Assembly (NCBI GenBank): GCA_032433595.1
Contig: JASWJB010000362.1
Span: forward strand, 1 to 39,923
Source: Conoideocrella luteorostrata
Taxonomy: Eukaryota; Ascomycota; Sordariomycetes; Hypocreales; Clavicipitaceae
Direction: 5' to 3'
DNA: 39,923 nt
Below, in pieces: positions 21,362-31,570 of this stretch. The position numbers were made by a program, and so were the translations under genes. The notes below the pieces were generated by a model that was given only the letters and a program-made list of their open reading frames with translations, searched no databases and was not told the origin of the DNA. Within the stretch, counting starts at the first letter, position 1. Every line of letters starts with the position of its first letter.

Positions 21362-23611
21362 ATGACGAGGCCACGGGTATCTCTTCGGTCCCGTATTGAA
21401 CGGGATGTTTATACCGTCTTGAAGCAACTGGAGACGCACTCGAACGTTTCAAACGCGACGATTGCTAGCTGTGACCCATTCAAGTCGGTCACAGCAGCGT
21501 ATGATGCAATTCAACGATCCAACTCAAGCCTGAAGAGGCAAAAAAAGCGGCCTCTAGAAGATGCCATAGACAGGGTGCTCCTGTTTCGGAAGCAGGAGGC
21601 TGACGATTCCAGCGATTCCGAAGCAGCTATTGAGGAAGCCGAAACAACAAACCAAGGGGACGGGAGATTCCTGCTGAACCGACAAATGACGAAATTTTGG
21701 CACCAAGATCCACCCACTACAGAAAAATCAACAGAGCCCTTGCCAACCAAGAAGCGACGAATTCAAGACGATGGCGACGATACTCCTGGGCAGACTGTTG
21801 CTATGGAAACTTCAGTTATTGGCGACATTTCAGGAGGTCACACTGCTTCAGCTACACATGAGAAACAGCAGACCAAGAAGAGCCAGAAACTGAGAAAATT
21901 TACCGTTGACCATCTCGAGCAGGAGAAGCGACTAGGCGGCCTAGGTGGCGTGCCCGCTGAGCTTCTTAATGTTACATATAGAATATTGAAATTTCCAGGG
22001 TACTACGAGGATAACGGATGGAACCGACCTACAGGAATACTGTTGTCAGGACCGCCTGGCATGGGGAAGACATCACTAATTAAGAATGTTGCCTCCACAT
22101 TGGGCGTAACTCTGGTGTCTTTGAATGGATGTTTTGATGACCCCGAACGGATGTTGAAAAGCATGGCTGATGCCTTCGATATAGCCATATCACATGCCCC
22201 CAGTATTATTTTTATCAAAGACATCGATCACTACATGGCAAGACATGGTTCTTCTCACCACAATGATCACCATACCAAGGCGGTACGCTGTTTTTCGCAG
22301 CAAATGGAGCGAATACAGCTAAGGGGGCCCGAAGAAGCAATAGTTATGGCGATGGCGACTACTTCCAAGATTGCAGATGTCAATCCTAACATCCTGAAAA
22401 AGGGGTTGTTTATGAGGACCGAACACATAAAAATACCAGATTACGAGTCAAGGAAAGAAGTTTTGCAAACCATCACCAGCAAAATGACACTAGGCGAGGA
22501 CGTTGACTTGGACGAAATTGCTAGGATCACACATGGATATGTTCCAGGCGAACTTGCCCTTATCACCGATCTAGCCACAGATGTGGCTGCTAGTTGCCTC
22601 AGTGAGGGAGATGACACCAACGTCCGCGGATCAGAATTGCAAGCCGCCATTTCAGCAACAGAATACGAATTCTTCCAGCCTACCCAAAACCGGATCCGAC
22701 CAAAAGCTCCAGTATCAATGGGTAACTTCAAGGCCATCATTAAGGAATTCACACCATCTCTCCGCAAAGAAGGTTTCACTATCATTCCCAATGTTACCTG
22801 GGACCAAGTCGGCGCTCTCGATGCAGCCCGCAAACAGCTACACATGTCCATCATTGGTCCTATCAAGCGGCCCGGGTTGTATAAAGAATTTGGCCTTCAA
22901 CCAAACGCCGGCGTTCTTCTTTGGGGCCCCCCTGGATGTGGCAAGACTTTAGTTGCTCAAGCAGTGGCCAATGATGCCAAAGCAAGTTTCATTCTCATTA
23001 ACGGGCCGGAACTCCTTAACAAATACGTAGGAGAATCTGAAAGAGCAGTCAGAGAACTATTCCAGAGAGCAAGGTCCTCTAAGCCTTGTATACTGTTCTT
23101 CGATGAAATCGACTCCGTCGTCCCCCCCAGAGCCAACTCTTCCACGGACTCTGGTGCACGAGTGGTCAATGCCCTTCTAACGGAGCTTGATGGCGCACAA
23201 GACAGAAGCGGAGTTTACGTGATTGGTACCACAAACCGGCCTGAAATGATAGATGAGGCTATTCTCCGGCCAGGCCGTCTAGGAAACCAAATTTTTATTG
23301 ACCTACCAACCCCAGCAGAGCGAGTCGACATCCTTCGCGCCATCTATAGAACACGCCACGAGAACCCGTCCCTTGTAGTCATAGAAGATGAACTTGCCAA
23401 AGTAGCAACCGACCCTCGATGTACAAACTTCAGCGGTGCCGATTTAGGCGGCCTGCACACCAAAGCAGCCCATTCTGCACTAGAAAGGTGGATGCAAGAT
23501 GAGACCTCAGACAAGGGCATTATCAATACAGACTGGGAGTTTGCGTTGAATAACACGCGAGCGAGTGTTAAGGATCCGGCTTCATATCGGGAGCGGAACC
23601 TAGTATTGTGA
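21362..23611 (+). CDS. RIX7/NVL-like AAA ATPase with a degenerate first ATPase domain
   Basis: An intronless gene for 749 residues. Rix7 is a nucleolar double-AAA ATPase that acts in pre-60S ribosome maturation. The N-terminal domain (about 1-75, RIERDVYTVLKQLE and IQRSNSSLKR) matches the Rix7/NVL N-domain. Basic patches at 58-63 and 129-133 could act in nuclear import. D1 keeps Walker A (GPPGMGKT, 230-237), but its Walker B reads IIFIKDID (282-289) instead of a DE pair, the sensor Asn is Thr (ATTSK), and the GRFDREI-type arginine-finger stretch is LFMRTEHI. D2 (about 478-705) is canonical: GPPGCGKT at 522-529, ILFFDEID at 577-584, TTNRP and LRPGRLGNQ. D1 is therefore probably not hydrolytic while D2 is active. 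It could be a divergent paralogue beside a normal RIX7 elsewhere, or the only copy in a fast-evolving lineage; the nearby antisense fragment favours duplication. Confidence 0.85.
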   Translation: MTRPRVSLRSRIERDVYTVLKQLETHSNVSNATIASCDPFKSVTAAYDAIQRSNSSLKRQKKRPLEDAIDRVLLFRKQEADDSSDSEAAIEEAETTNQGDGRFLLNRQMTKFWHQDPPTTEKSTEPLPTKKRRIQDDGDDTPGQTVAMETSVIGDISGGHTASATHEKQQTKKSQKLRKFTVDHLEQEKRLGGLGGVPAELLNVTYRILKFPGYYEDNGWNRPTGILLSGPPGMGKTSLIKNVASTLGVTLVSLNGCFDDPERMLKSMADAFDIAISHAPSIIFIKDIDHYMARHGSSHHNDHHTKAVRCFSQQMERIQLRGPEEAIVMAMATTSKIADVNPNILKKGLFMRTEHIKIPDYESRKEVLQTITSKMTLGEDVDLDEIARITHGYVPGELALITDLATDVAASCLSEGDDTNVRGSELQAAISATEYEFFQPTQNRIRPKAPVSMGNFKAIIKEFTPSLRKEGFTIIPNVTWDQVGALDAARKQLHMSIIGPIKRPGLYKEFGLQPNAGVLLWGPPGCGKTLVAQAVANDAKASFILINGPELLNKYVGESERAVRELFQRARSSKPCILFFDEIDSVVPPRANSSTDSGARVVNALLTELDGAQDRSGVYVIGTTNRPEMIDEAILRPGRLGNQIFIDLPTPAERVDILRAIYRTRHENPSLVVIEDELAKVATDPRCTNFSGADLGGLHTKAAHSALERWMQDETSDKGIINTDWEFALNNTRASVKDPASYRERNLVL

Positions 23612-24265
23612 GGGGATAAATGATAATAGTTTTCTTCTTTTCTTTTGCGACAGACTTTGATGATACCCCCGTCCATTTTCAGATGTAGGTAGATAAGAAA
23701 TATACGCATTAGTCCTAAAGCTTTCTGCCTCAACTGGAACCATCTAATAATTCGCAATTGGTATAGTATTTTCATAAAAGAAAAATAGCAGAAAAGAGAA
23801 GAAGAAAAGGTAATGACAAGAAGAAGAGGAGTTAAAGAAGAATTTAAACTAGATACAACTTGGAGGAAAACACCAAAAATTGTCAAAATTAGACAGAATA
23901 GGAACCCCCCCCCCCAAAAAAAAAAAACCACGATTACCACCATATAGGTTGCTTTGGTGTGTAGGCCGCAAAAGTCTGCACCACTGAAGTCCGTATATCC
24001 TGGATCTGCGGCTACTTCGAGCCCGTCCCTGGGTAAACGGCTATTCAACTATACTATACGACAGTAATAATCTGTCAAGAACCATGCAATATTAAACTAC
24101 ACGCAACACGTCTTTGATAAGAGCAGTCCAGAAGTCCAAGTTCGCAAAAGAGGAGTTGAAATAATGACACACAATGGCAGCGCCAGTAGTATTCTAAATT
24201 TTGTCTATAGTACACTCTTTGTATTCCCCCGTCTATCGATTCCTATCATTACACGTGCAAGGCAC
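23612..24265. other. Spacer between RIX7-like and cytochrome c, with gene fragment
   Basis: The convergent 3' region of two genes. It holds a purine-rich stretch (about 23780-23850), a C11-A12 homopolymer junction (23905-23927) and the antisense RIX7-like fragment at about 23945-24035. Confidence 0.6.
23945..24035 (-). pseudogene. Antisense fragment of a second RIX7-like gene
   Basis: Read on the minus strand this segment encodes DPGYTDFSGADFCGLHTKAT. The intact gene upstream encodes DPRCTNFSGADLGGLHTKAA at residues 684-703 of its second ATPase domain, 14 of 20 identical. Similarity extends over roughly 90 nt at nucleotide level and then stops. After the match the frame runs into hydrophobic, low-complexity sequence and the C/A homopolymer tract, so no functional protein is expected. 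Orientation is opposite to the intact gene and it lies about 0.5 kb from the matching part. The differences show it is an old or paralogous copy rather than a recent duplication. It is a broken remnant, probably of an inverted duplication or rearrangement. Confidence 0.75.
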
Positions 24266-25110
24266 TTAAGCAGTGGACTCCTTCAGGTAGCTGTGTCAAT
24301 CGTTAGCATTGGGTTCAATGGGCAAAGTGCTAGCTCGTATTTTCCTCCGCCAAATTCAGGCTTGGGTTTCCGGGGCTCACGTACGCAATGAGATCTTTTC
24401 TGTCCTTCTCCTTCTTGAGACCACCGAACGCCATCTTGGTGCCGGGGATGTACTTCTTGGGATTCTCAAGATAAGCAAAGAGAGTGTCATCGTCCCAAGT
24501 GATGCCCTTCTGTTTATTGGCATCGGTGTAGGAGTAACCATCGACGGAACCGGTCTTACGGCCGAAAAGACCGTGCAGAGCAGGACCAATCTTGTTGCCG
24601 CCGCCGTTCTCGACGGTGTGGCACTGAGCACAACGAGTCTTGAAGAGATTTGCACCCTTCTTAGCGTCACCTTTCGAATAGTCGTTAGCACGTGCCGCTT
24701 CGATAATTTGTCCTTAGAGGGTTCACGGGAAGACGACTCCGGTGTCAATGGAAAGAGTTCCGAGGCTGCCGAGGGTGCAGGAATAAATCGCGAGAAATGG
24801 AGACGTAGCGCCAGACGCAGCCAGCACTCCGTATCGGGGGGTTTCTCTGTTGCGAGTTCGCAGCGTTCATACTTGGCGCAGTATTTGTGAAGAATGGCTC
24901 GATAAGCCCAATCTGAATACGCGGCTCTTGGACCAGCAATACGAATGTGACTCGACATTGCTCAACAGCGATTCAGCAGCTCGATCTTCTGGCGTGCGCC
25001 TTCATTGATCGCTTTGTGTTGGCGCAATGGGAACCGCACCGACCCGGTTCGTCCCAATAACCCATACCGGCATCCAGGGCGAAAAAGTATGTGAACTTAC
25101 CACCAGCCAT
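24266..25110 (-). CDS. Cytochrome c
   Basis: Exons 25110-25101, 24670-24385 and 24290-24266 on the minus strand join to 106 residues. The protein carries electrons from complex III to cytochrome oxidase in the mitochondrial intermembrane space. The covalent haem site CAQCH follows the first helix ([11 protein letters not shown]), and the axial-ligand loop is [11 protein letters not shown]. The end, LIAYLKESTA, is recovered only by splicing the last intron (94 nt). The first exon is just ten bases (ATGGCTGGTG), followed by a 430-nt intron. I placed its acceptor at 24671, preceded by GCTAAC at a usual branch distance, giving the start [13 protein letters not shown]. Two other in-frame acceptors (exon starts at 24697 or 24712) would add 9 or 14 residues. 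It is divergent from the mitochondrial protein gene at 25788. Confidence 0.93.
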
Positions 25111-25787
25111 TTTTAATTAGACGAGAACAGAAAAATGTATTATAAATGGTAAGATAGTTCGTATGAAGGGTTGTTCAAAAAACCCCAATAGTGTCTGAAG
25201 TGGACGATTAGGTGATTTTGTTGTTGTGGATGAGTGTTGGAGAGTATGGGAGAGAGAAGGAGAAGAATGCTGGAGTGCAATGAGAGAAAAAAACTTTATG
25301 ACAGCATTGACCGGCGCGCGTTGCCTTGAAATGGCATTCGGAAACCTGGCCTTCGTTCGGTGCGACGACTACGGTATTAAGCCACAGTGGTCTGAGGCGC
25401 AATCCAATCAAAACGCTTTAATTACGCAGTCACAGGTTCCGCCACATCGGGTAGGTCGGGTAAAATCGGATATGAGCAAGAAAAGGGTCAAGCAAAGAAT
25501 GAGCGTCGTTCTTATTTTGCAATCAGGTGGTCCTGGTGTCCACTCTGCTCTTGTCCTGTGGCTCCGAGGTTTCTCACTGCGCTCAATCCATTGCCCCGGA
25601 GAATGACCGGCCAAAGCTCGGCAAAAAGCCAACAGCAGCCAACAGCAGCCCACAGGAGCCTGACGGCCCAGGCTAACATTTCGCTTCCAACCTTGAAAGT
25701 ACGTCGTGATAAACACAAACTTCTACGGAGTATTATGCCTGCATTTAAGCAAGGCAAAACAAAAAAAGCCCGCCATATACTTTCATC
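25111..25787. other. Divergent promoter region of cytochrome c and the mitochondrial protein gene
   Basis: 677 nt between start codons. It contains a CCAAT box at 25404, a small CAGCAGCCAA duplication near 25630-25650 and a TACGGAGTA motif at 25724-25732, 56 nt before the plus-strand gene. Confidence 0.55.
25404..25410 (+). promoter_or_regulatory. CCAAT box (possible HAP-complex site)
   Basis: CCAATCA lies 294 nt upstream of the cytochrome c start, between two divergent genes for mitochondrial proteins. Fungal respiratory genes are often controlled by the CCAAT-binding HAP complex. A single five-base match is weak evidence. Confidence 0.3.
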
Positions 25788-26657
25788 ATGCCAACAAGGA
25801 CGATAATACCGCGGTTTTTACTGCCATTGCAAGGCCCCCTCTGGCGCGGTGTGCGCATTCCACCATCACAAAATGTTTGCATTCGATTTGCTTCATCGTC
25901 CGACCAGTCAAAACAACCAATAGTTCTCGAAAAACCGTCAAAGTTCAATCCTCCCTCTCATGGATCCCGACTCAAACGAAATACAATGCCTAGGCATTAC
26001 GGCCGCGAGTCGACTGCGTCTGAGATATCTGAGCAAAATAAAAGGCACTATCCAGGCATGATGTCTCCTACGGGGACTTGGTCTCATTGGTTTTGGCATA
26101 GTCGTTTGCTGCATACTTTCATCACCATGGTATGATTTTCTCCTCTCCTTCTCCCTTTTTTCCCCGGGTCTATCTTGCAATTTAGCCGGACATTTCGCAG
26201 CTATGGATAATCAGGAGTCCACGTATCTACTTGTACTGCACATTTTAGCTGACATGCATCACAGGGAGCATTGTTCGCCATGGCCATCTCCACATTTTTT
26301 ATGAACTATGCGTACAACTCGCCCTTCAAAGACCTCGTGCCCCCCATTTCCGACCTTTGGCACCAGCCAATGTACTTCTTTGCCGCCTGGAAGAACGTCA
26401 TTGCTTTGCACGAAAAAGATAAGGCTGCGAAGGCTGGAGAGCACCGCACGCGTCACCTTGACGACATTGCCAAGCGTCAGTATTATATGAAGGTGCATGG
26501 GATAGAAGCCAAGGACCCCGTTGCTGTGGTGTTTGGAAAGGACGAGGGGAAGTCCGAGGAAGAACTGGAGGCGGCTGCACTTGGACAGGTGCTGCCTCTG
26601 AAGCCCGAGTTGGTAGACACGCCGGCACAGAAGAAGAAGTGGCTTGGTTTGTGGTGA
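25788..26657 (+). CDS. Conserved fungal mitochondrial membrane protein of unknown function
   Basis: Exons 25788-26129 and 26265-26657 (intron 135 nt) join in phase to 244 residues. The N-terminus (about residues 1-35, PTRTIIPRFLLPLQGPLWRG and following) is basic, hydrophobic and poor in acids, as in mitochondrial presequences, and ends with RFASSS, a common cleavage context. A single membrane segment crosses the splice junction (about 107-127, LLHTFITMGALFAMAISTFF). The stretch before it (KPSKFNPPSHGSRLKR, GMMSPTGTWSHWFWHSR) and the charged helical part after it (HEKDKAAKAGEHRTRHLDD) look strongly conserved in style and resemble proteins annotated as hypothetical in other ascomycetes. I know no assigned function. 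The topology suggests an inner-membrane protein with a long soluble C-terminal part ending KKKWLGLW. It is divergent from cytochrome c. Confidence 0.85.
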
Positions 26658-26859
26658 CGAAAATGCTGTTTTACTCTTGGTGTTGAACTTCTACTCTATG
26701 TAGGTTGGCAATATTCAATGGAGAATTACGTCCAAGACGTCGTGCCGGATAAGACGACACCGGACCTATATCACATACAAACATTCATCAGTCTTCTGTC
26801 TATATGCAATTTACAATTTAACGCCGTTACTCTGATTCAAATTGATCCCAGATCTATTG

Positions 26860-28023
26860 TTATGCGAAGTCAACGCCTTCTAATCCATCCAACATCTCAC
26901 CCACCACACCGCCGTCCGCAATCACGGCTTCCATGATGCCTTCCAACACGGCATATTTTGTCCCCCCAAGCGGTGCTCTCCACACTCCCTCGACAGACTG
27001 ATGGCCATCCGTGGCTGGTTGTTTGGTTGTTAAACCCGCCGATGCTCCATTCGTCGCAACATTTTCTGCGTTCGGCACACCCGGCGGTGTCAATCTCGAT
27101 GGGGGATCAACAGTTCTCATTGATAACACTCTTAGCTCCCGTTTTGAATCCAAGTCCATTCCTCCTGACTCTCCTTGTTTCCTGACTTCTGATACCGACA
27201 CAGCTAAGGCTGTCTGAGCCACTGCCAATTCCTCTTTCGATGGATCAAATATGATATTATCTCCCACTGCGATGACCAACAACGTAATGGATGGCCGGGT
27301 TTCGATCGACGCCCCTTCACGGGGGTACAAGTATTGTGACGATTCCCAATCGTCGTCAAACATGGGGTCCTCGTCACCTTCAGACTTGAGTCGTGGCAGT
27401 CGAGTCGCGAGAAGAGCAAGGTGTAACGTCAAGGACAAGAGAGGTAATGGATACGAGAGAGGTGGGGAAATAAGTAAAACCTGTGGCAGCAAGTTCCTTG
27501 TTAGAAAGCTCCATAAACGAGTGCATGGGATGGAGGCGCATTAGAAATTTCCTACATCTAAATATAATCGCCAGTGAAACCGTCGATTGATCCACAGCTT
27601 CTTCGCAAACTCCCCGTCAGCAAGCAATGCTTCACTCAGCATCTCGGCCAGGAACACTGTAGAAGCCTCATCATCTCTCTGGCCAGGTATCTCAATCGCC
27701 ATTTCCAACCAGTCCCCTCTGCTTTCCTTCTCGCTATGTCCTCCGGAATTTGAGATAGGACCGAGTTTTCCTTCTGCATCTTCCGCGTCGTGCTCCCCAG
27801 GAGTCTTTTCGATTTCGGCTTTCACCCCCACAATGGCTTCTGTGCCATCTGAAAAACAGACACGAGCGCTGCCATTTGTGCCGGGGAGGATGCCGGTCTC
27901 TGCAGTCAGTGGTCGGAACTGCGTTGGAGTGCGGCCATCGGGACGGATTGGTGGAGTCAGAGACAAAGAACTGTGTAAGTAGGCGAGTTCGGCCGGTGAG
28001 AGGAGTGTTTGTTGAGTGGCCAT
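26860..28023 (-). CDS. RRP42: Exosome complex component Rrp42 (RNase PH-like)
   Basis: Exons 28023-27556 and 27480-26860 on the minus strand (intron 75 nt, with TTTCTAAC before the acceptor) join to 362 residues. Rrp42 is one of six RNase PH-like ring subunits of the RNA exosome, which processes and degrades RNA 3' to 5'. In eukaryotes this ring has no phosphorolytic activity. Landmarks are LSPAELAYLHSSL, IRPDGRTPTQFRPL, the strand GSARVCFSDGTEAIVGVKAE, and across the splice WINRRFHWRLYLDVLLISPP. The C-terminal half has SITLLVIAVGDNIIFDPSKEE. An upstream in-frame ATG at 28158 would add 45 residues, but that part runs over a 13-nt tandem repeat, so I start at MATQQTLL. A Glu/Asp-rich insertion near 85-105 is lineage-variable. 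It is convergent with the mitochondrial protein gene (202 nt). Confidence 0.9.
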
Positions 28024-28493
28024 CACCTTCAGATGGATTGATCGAAGTATGTGTGCGGCGTCAATGAAGCGAACGGGTTGGGCTTGGGTGAAGAGCTTGG
28101 GTGAAGAGCTTGGGTGAAGAGCTTGGGTGAAGAGCTGGGCTTCGTGGTTTGGGTCCAAAAGTTTTCTAAAAGCTTGAGCATCTGCATCAAATATCTGATC
28201 GTCCCCTTGATAATATAGGTGGAGCCGCTTTTGACTTTTAGCTTTAGGTGGTGTGGTGGGGGGATCAGTTGTCAGTCCGGATTTCGGAGATACAAGAATA
28301 AACGCTTAAATTGTGAACCACCTCCCAGCCAGTTATCTGACAAAGACATAAACCCAAAATACGCTATCACTTTACCCGAGTCCGGCTCTATCCCATATTA
28401 CGATTACCTAGGAAGGGCGTTAAAACTGTCAATGACGGTGCCGTTGAGGGTTATTCATATATTATGTATAGGTATACAGACTCTATACAACGG
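28024..28493. other. Spacer between RRP42 and ATE1
   Basis: 470 nt containing the RRP42 promoter region with its minisatellite and the 3' end of the co-directional ATE1 gene. No further gene is seen. Confidence 0.6.
28083..28134. repeat. Minisatellite, four perfect copies of a 13-nt unit
   Basis: CTTGGGTGAAGAG is repeated four times without a mismatch at 28083-28134, followed by a partial copy. The array lies 60-112 nt upstream of the RRP42 start codon, in its promoter or 5' leader. Confidence 0.95.
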
Positions 28494-30521
28494 CTATCTG
28501 GTCATATCCAAGCATACCGCGTCAACCATGTCAGGCCCGATGGCAGCAATTAACTCTGCAACGGAGGCCTTGATACTAGGCCAGTCTGTAATCCTCTTGG
28601 AAGCCCAAGCTACCAGATCCGACGTCTTGAACAGCGGACCCACCGGGTAGACTTTAATCGCTACGTGGTCTAAATCAACTCGCATCATCTCGGAGACGGT
28701 TTTTATTCCGGGCATTCTCGATTGGAAGAGTGAGCCAATACCTTCATCATCTTCCTCGTCTTCCTCATCATTACCGAACTCTGCCACATCACATCCACCT
28801 TCGTCGTCTATGTTGTTGACTTTCGGCCTTTTTGCATCTCTCTCCTCATCTTCACTCCCACCACGCGCGCCCGTAGCGGAAATGATTTTCTGTTCAATAG
28901 ACAAGCTGAGAAACGATTTTTGATCCAGAAGACGCAGCACAGTTGAGTCCAAGCGGTCCCAGCCAAGACTGTGAGGATCCAGGATATATTGCGGGGAGAA
29001 GTCGATCTTGTATCTCATTTTCGGACAGTTGTGGATGTAGAATCCTGGATACCACCAAAGGTACCCCTCTTCCGATGCCAACGCGATTTCCTGTAATGCA
29101 CCTAGTTTACCGGGCGAATATTTATGAAAGCTTTCATGGTACAAGAAGTAGACTGAACTGACACAAGTAGGAAGCAAGTCCAAGACACCAATTGCAACTA
29201 AGACGCCATCCAATCGGTAGCATTGATGGTAGGAGCCGAGCCTTCGTCTGCGCCCGTCTGCTGTCACCATGGTTTCACGCCTTAACGGGGAGCTGCAAAG
29301 AAAGCGCTTAAATGCGCAAGGAGTTCTGTCTTCAGGCGGATCCTTGTGCACAAGTGTTTGATAGTTGTTATAGACTTGATACTTCTCTTCAGTAAAATTG
29401 TCTTCTTCAAGCGTAATGACAAGCTTGTGGGCCGGCTCTGGAGGCGCCTTCAATTTCATATACTCTGCCTCGTGGACTCGGTCGACTAGTGAGAATTCAT
29501 TATCTCTCTTCCTAATATCCTCGCGAGTTTTGGGGTACAGTCGGGCAGCTTCCTTGATATAGTGGTCCCCAAGAACAAACTTGTTAAAGCGATTCACGGC
29601 CTGTCGTTGATCTCGTGAGGGCTTACATTGGCGAGAGTCAAGACGAATGGTATAATGTGGACAGCATGATCGCCGTTGGTCAGGACGATAGATGAGCTTT
29701 CCTGATCGACGCCAGCATCGATCAAGAAGAGTTTGATAGAAGCTCGTGCTTAACGAGGTTGCGTTTGCATAAAATGAATAATCTGTGTCGTCAAGATGTC
29801 AGTCAGCAGTTAGTCAATGAATGCCCCAAGAAATGATTATTGCATGACAGATATGACAAGTAATGCACACAGTTTTTGTGTTCATTTGGAGAAGGAGGGA
29901 ATTCGGGCTCGAAGTAATTCACGTTTTGACTGACTCTGATCCCGAGTGCCACAATACCCGCATCTTGAGGAGTTTGCATATCCTGCACGAGGTTAGCATT
30001 CGCTCATTACGATACAGTTCGTAATGTGTCATGGTCTCAGAATCATTTTCCCAGGCATATATCCTTGACATGAGAGGTTCGTGTAATCCACATTTGCAAC
30101 AAGCCTGCCAACCTTCACGGGAAAAAGAACAATGCTGACTAGGTCAACAGCCCACCTTGCGGGCAGACGGAGCGGTAGGTAGCTTAAAAGACTGTAAATC
30201 CATGGCTGCCATCTTAGTTCAGGCGCGATCTACTCCGTACATCGCAGCCAAGGTCCAACGGTCGCCAAAAGGTGCGACGTGGCATAACATTGTGCACCAC
30301 GATGATCAAACTCATTGTCAAAACATGAGCAACGCTTGTCGATTCTACCCACTAAAAGGAGGATATGAGGCACGTGGGGTTTGAGAGAGTTGTGAGGGGA
30401 GAGGGAGGGGCTTCCAACAAAAGGGTAACCAAAGCAACTGACCGATTGGAGAAATGATTTCGTAGTTAATTGAGGCGCCTTCAAGGGTCTGCATGGTGCT
30501 AGTTGACGTGCTAGAATCCAT
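28494..30521 (-). CDS. ATE1: Arginyl-tRNA--protein transferase Ate1
   Basis: Exons 30521-30443, 29982-29923 and 29782-28494 on the minus strand join to 475 residues. Ate1 transfers arginine from Arg-tRNA to N-terminal Asp, Glu or oxidised Cys of proteins, marking them for the Arg/N-degron pathway. The N-terminal domain has SPIGYANSSRCGYCG (CxxC, split by intron 1), LLDRCWRRSGKLIYRP and SCCPHYTIRLD; these cysteines are conserved in the family. VNRFNKFVLG follows. The C-terminal GNAT-like domain includes LDGVLVAIGVLDLLP, SSVYFLYHE and EGYLWWYPGFYIHNCPKMRYK. An acidic run near residue 375 (EEDEEDDEG) is a linker. Intron 1 is long (460 nt), starts with GTCAGT and contains a TACTCCGTA motif. A downstream in-frame ATG at 30494 could also be used. 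Confidence 0.93.
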
Positions 30522-31529
30522 GATGAACAGAAACGCCGTTTGGCCCGAAGAGTGACACTGCTGGTCCGTTGGTTCTTTTGCTCAGTGGTCTGATAGTGCT
30601 CCGTACGCCTCTGTCGATTGATGCCCAGCCAGTTAATTCGAATGCTACCTGAAGACGACCGAAATGTGCTTTAATGCTGGATGGTGCTACTCTGAGTTAA
30701 AGTATGCCCAAAGAAATGGAGTGACTGTTGTCGTGGGGAAGCAAGTCCAAGTAGAAGCAACTTTCGCAAATTGCTTGTGCAACTACGGAGTACTCCGGAC
30801 CTACGTAGTAGGCATCCAAGATGACAGCCTGAGCCAGGCCACCTTGCTGTGACGTGTGATCCGGCTGGCTGGAGAAGCGCTGAAGGACACAACAGTGTCC
30901 GTTGCCGTGCAAAAAGTAGCCCAAAGTGGTTCCAGCTATGTGCAGTAGTGGATCAAGGACACTCAGAAACAGAAAGGTACAAATGTGCAGCCTAGAAGGC
31001 GTTCAAAGAGTTGATCCACGAGATGGTAATGGACGCTGTAGGATACCATAAAAGATGAACGGGTGCAGGTACTTTACCTAGTTGTTGACGCTCATGGCGA
31101 CGACCGCTGGCTGACCAGGCAGAAGCCAGCATTCCGATCATGACGCCACGCCTACAGGCCCCCTTCACTACCCTAATTCTCTTACAGTAGCCTATTGATG
31201 AGGGCACAGTACTCGGTACACCCACCTGCGTGCGAGCACGGGAAGGGAGTGGGCGGATCCTGTATCCACGATGGTTTGTTCCATAAAATCAAGATGGAGC
31301 ACGATGATTCATTTCCTACTAATACCGACGCATCTGCAAATCAAGGATGTGGAAGCTGGACGCGTAAAACATGCATGGTTACTTCTGGAGCTGCATGTCG
31401 TTGTTGCGCATGCACATGTTTTTGTTTCTGGGCATTTGACTGGACGCTATAATCGTTTATGAATCTTCGATACAAGTACTTGCCGCGTATGGCGCCAGTC
31501 AGTGAGAACTTGCCTAGTTACCGATACAT

Positions 31530-31570
31530 GTGTGCAGGGTGTGCAAGGTGTGCAGGTGTGCAGGTGCAGC
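31530..31570. repeat. GTGTGCAGG-type tandem repeat
   Basis: An irregular array of 8-10 nt units built on TGTGCAGG/TGTGCAAGG, about four to five copies. Confidence 0.7.

Noticed and set aside
23344..24048. 234-codon minus-strand frame spanning the 3' end of the RIX7-like gene
   Set aside because: Only its first part (about 23945-24035) has meaning as a gene fragment; the rest is homopolymer, low-complexity sequence and antisense of the intact gene.
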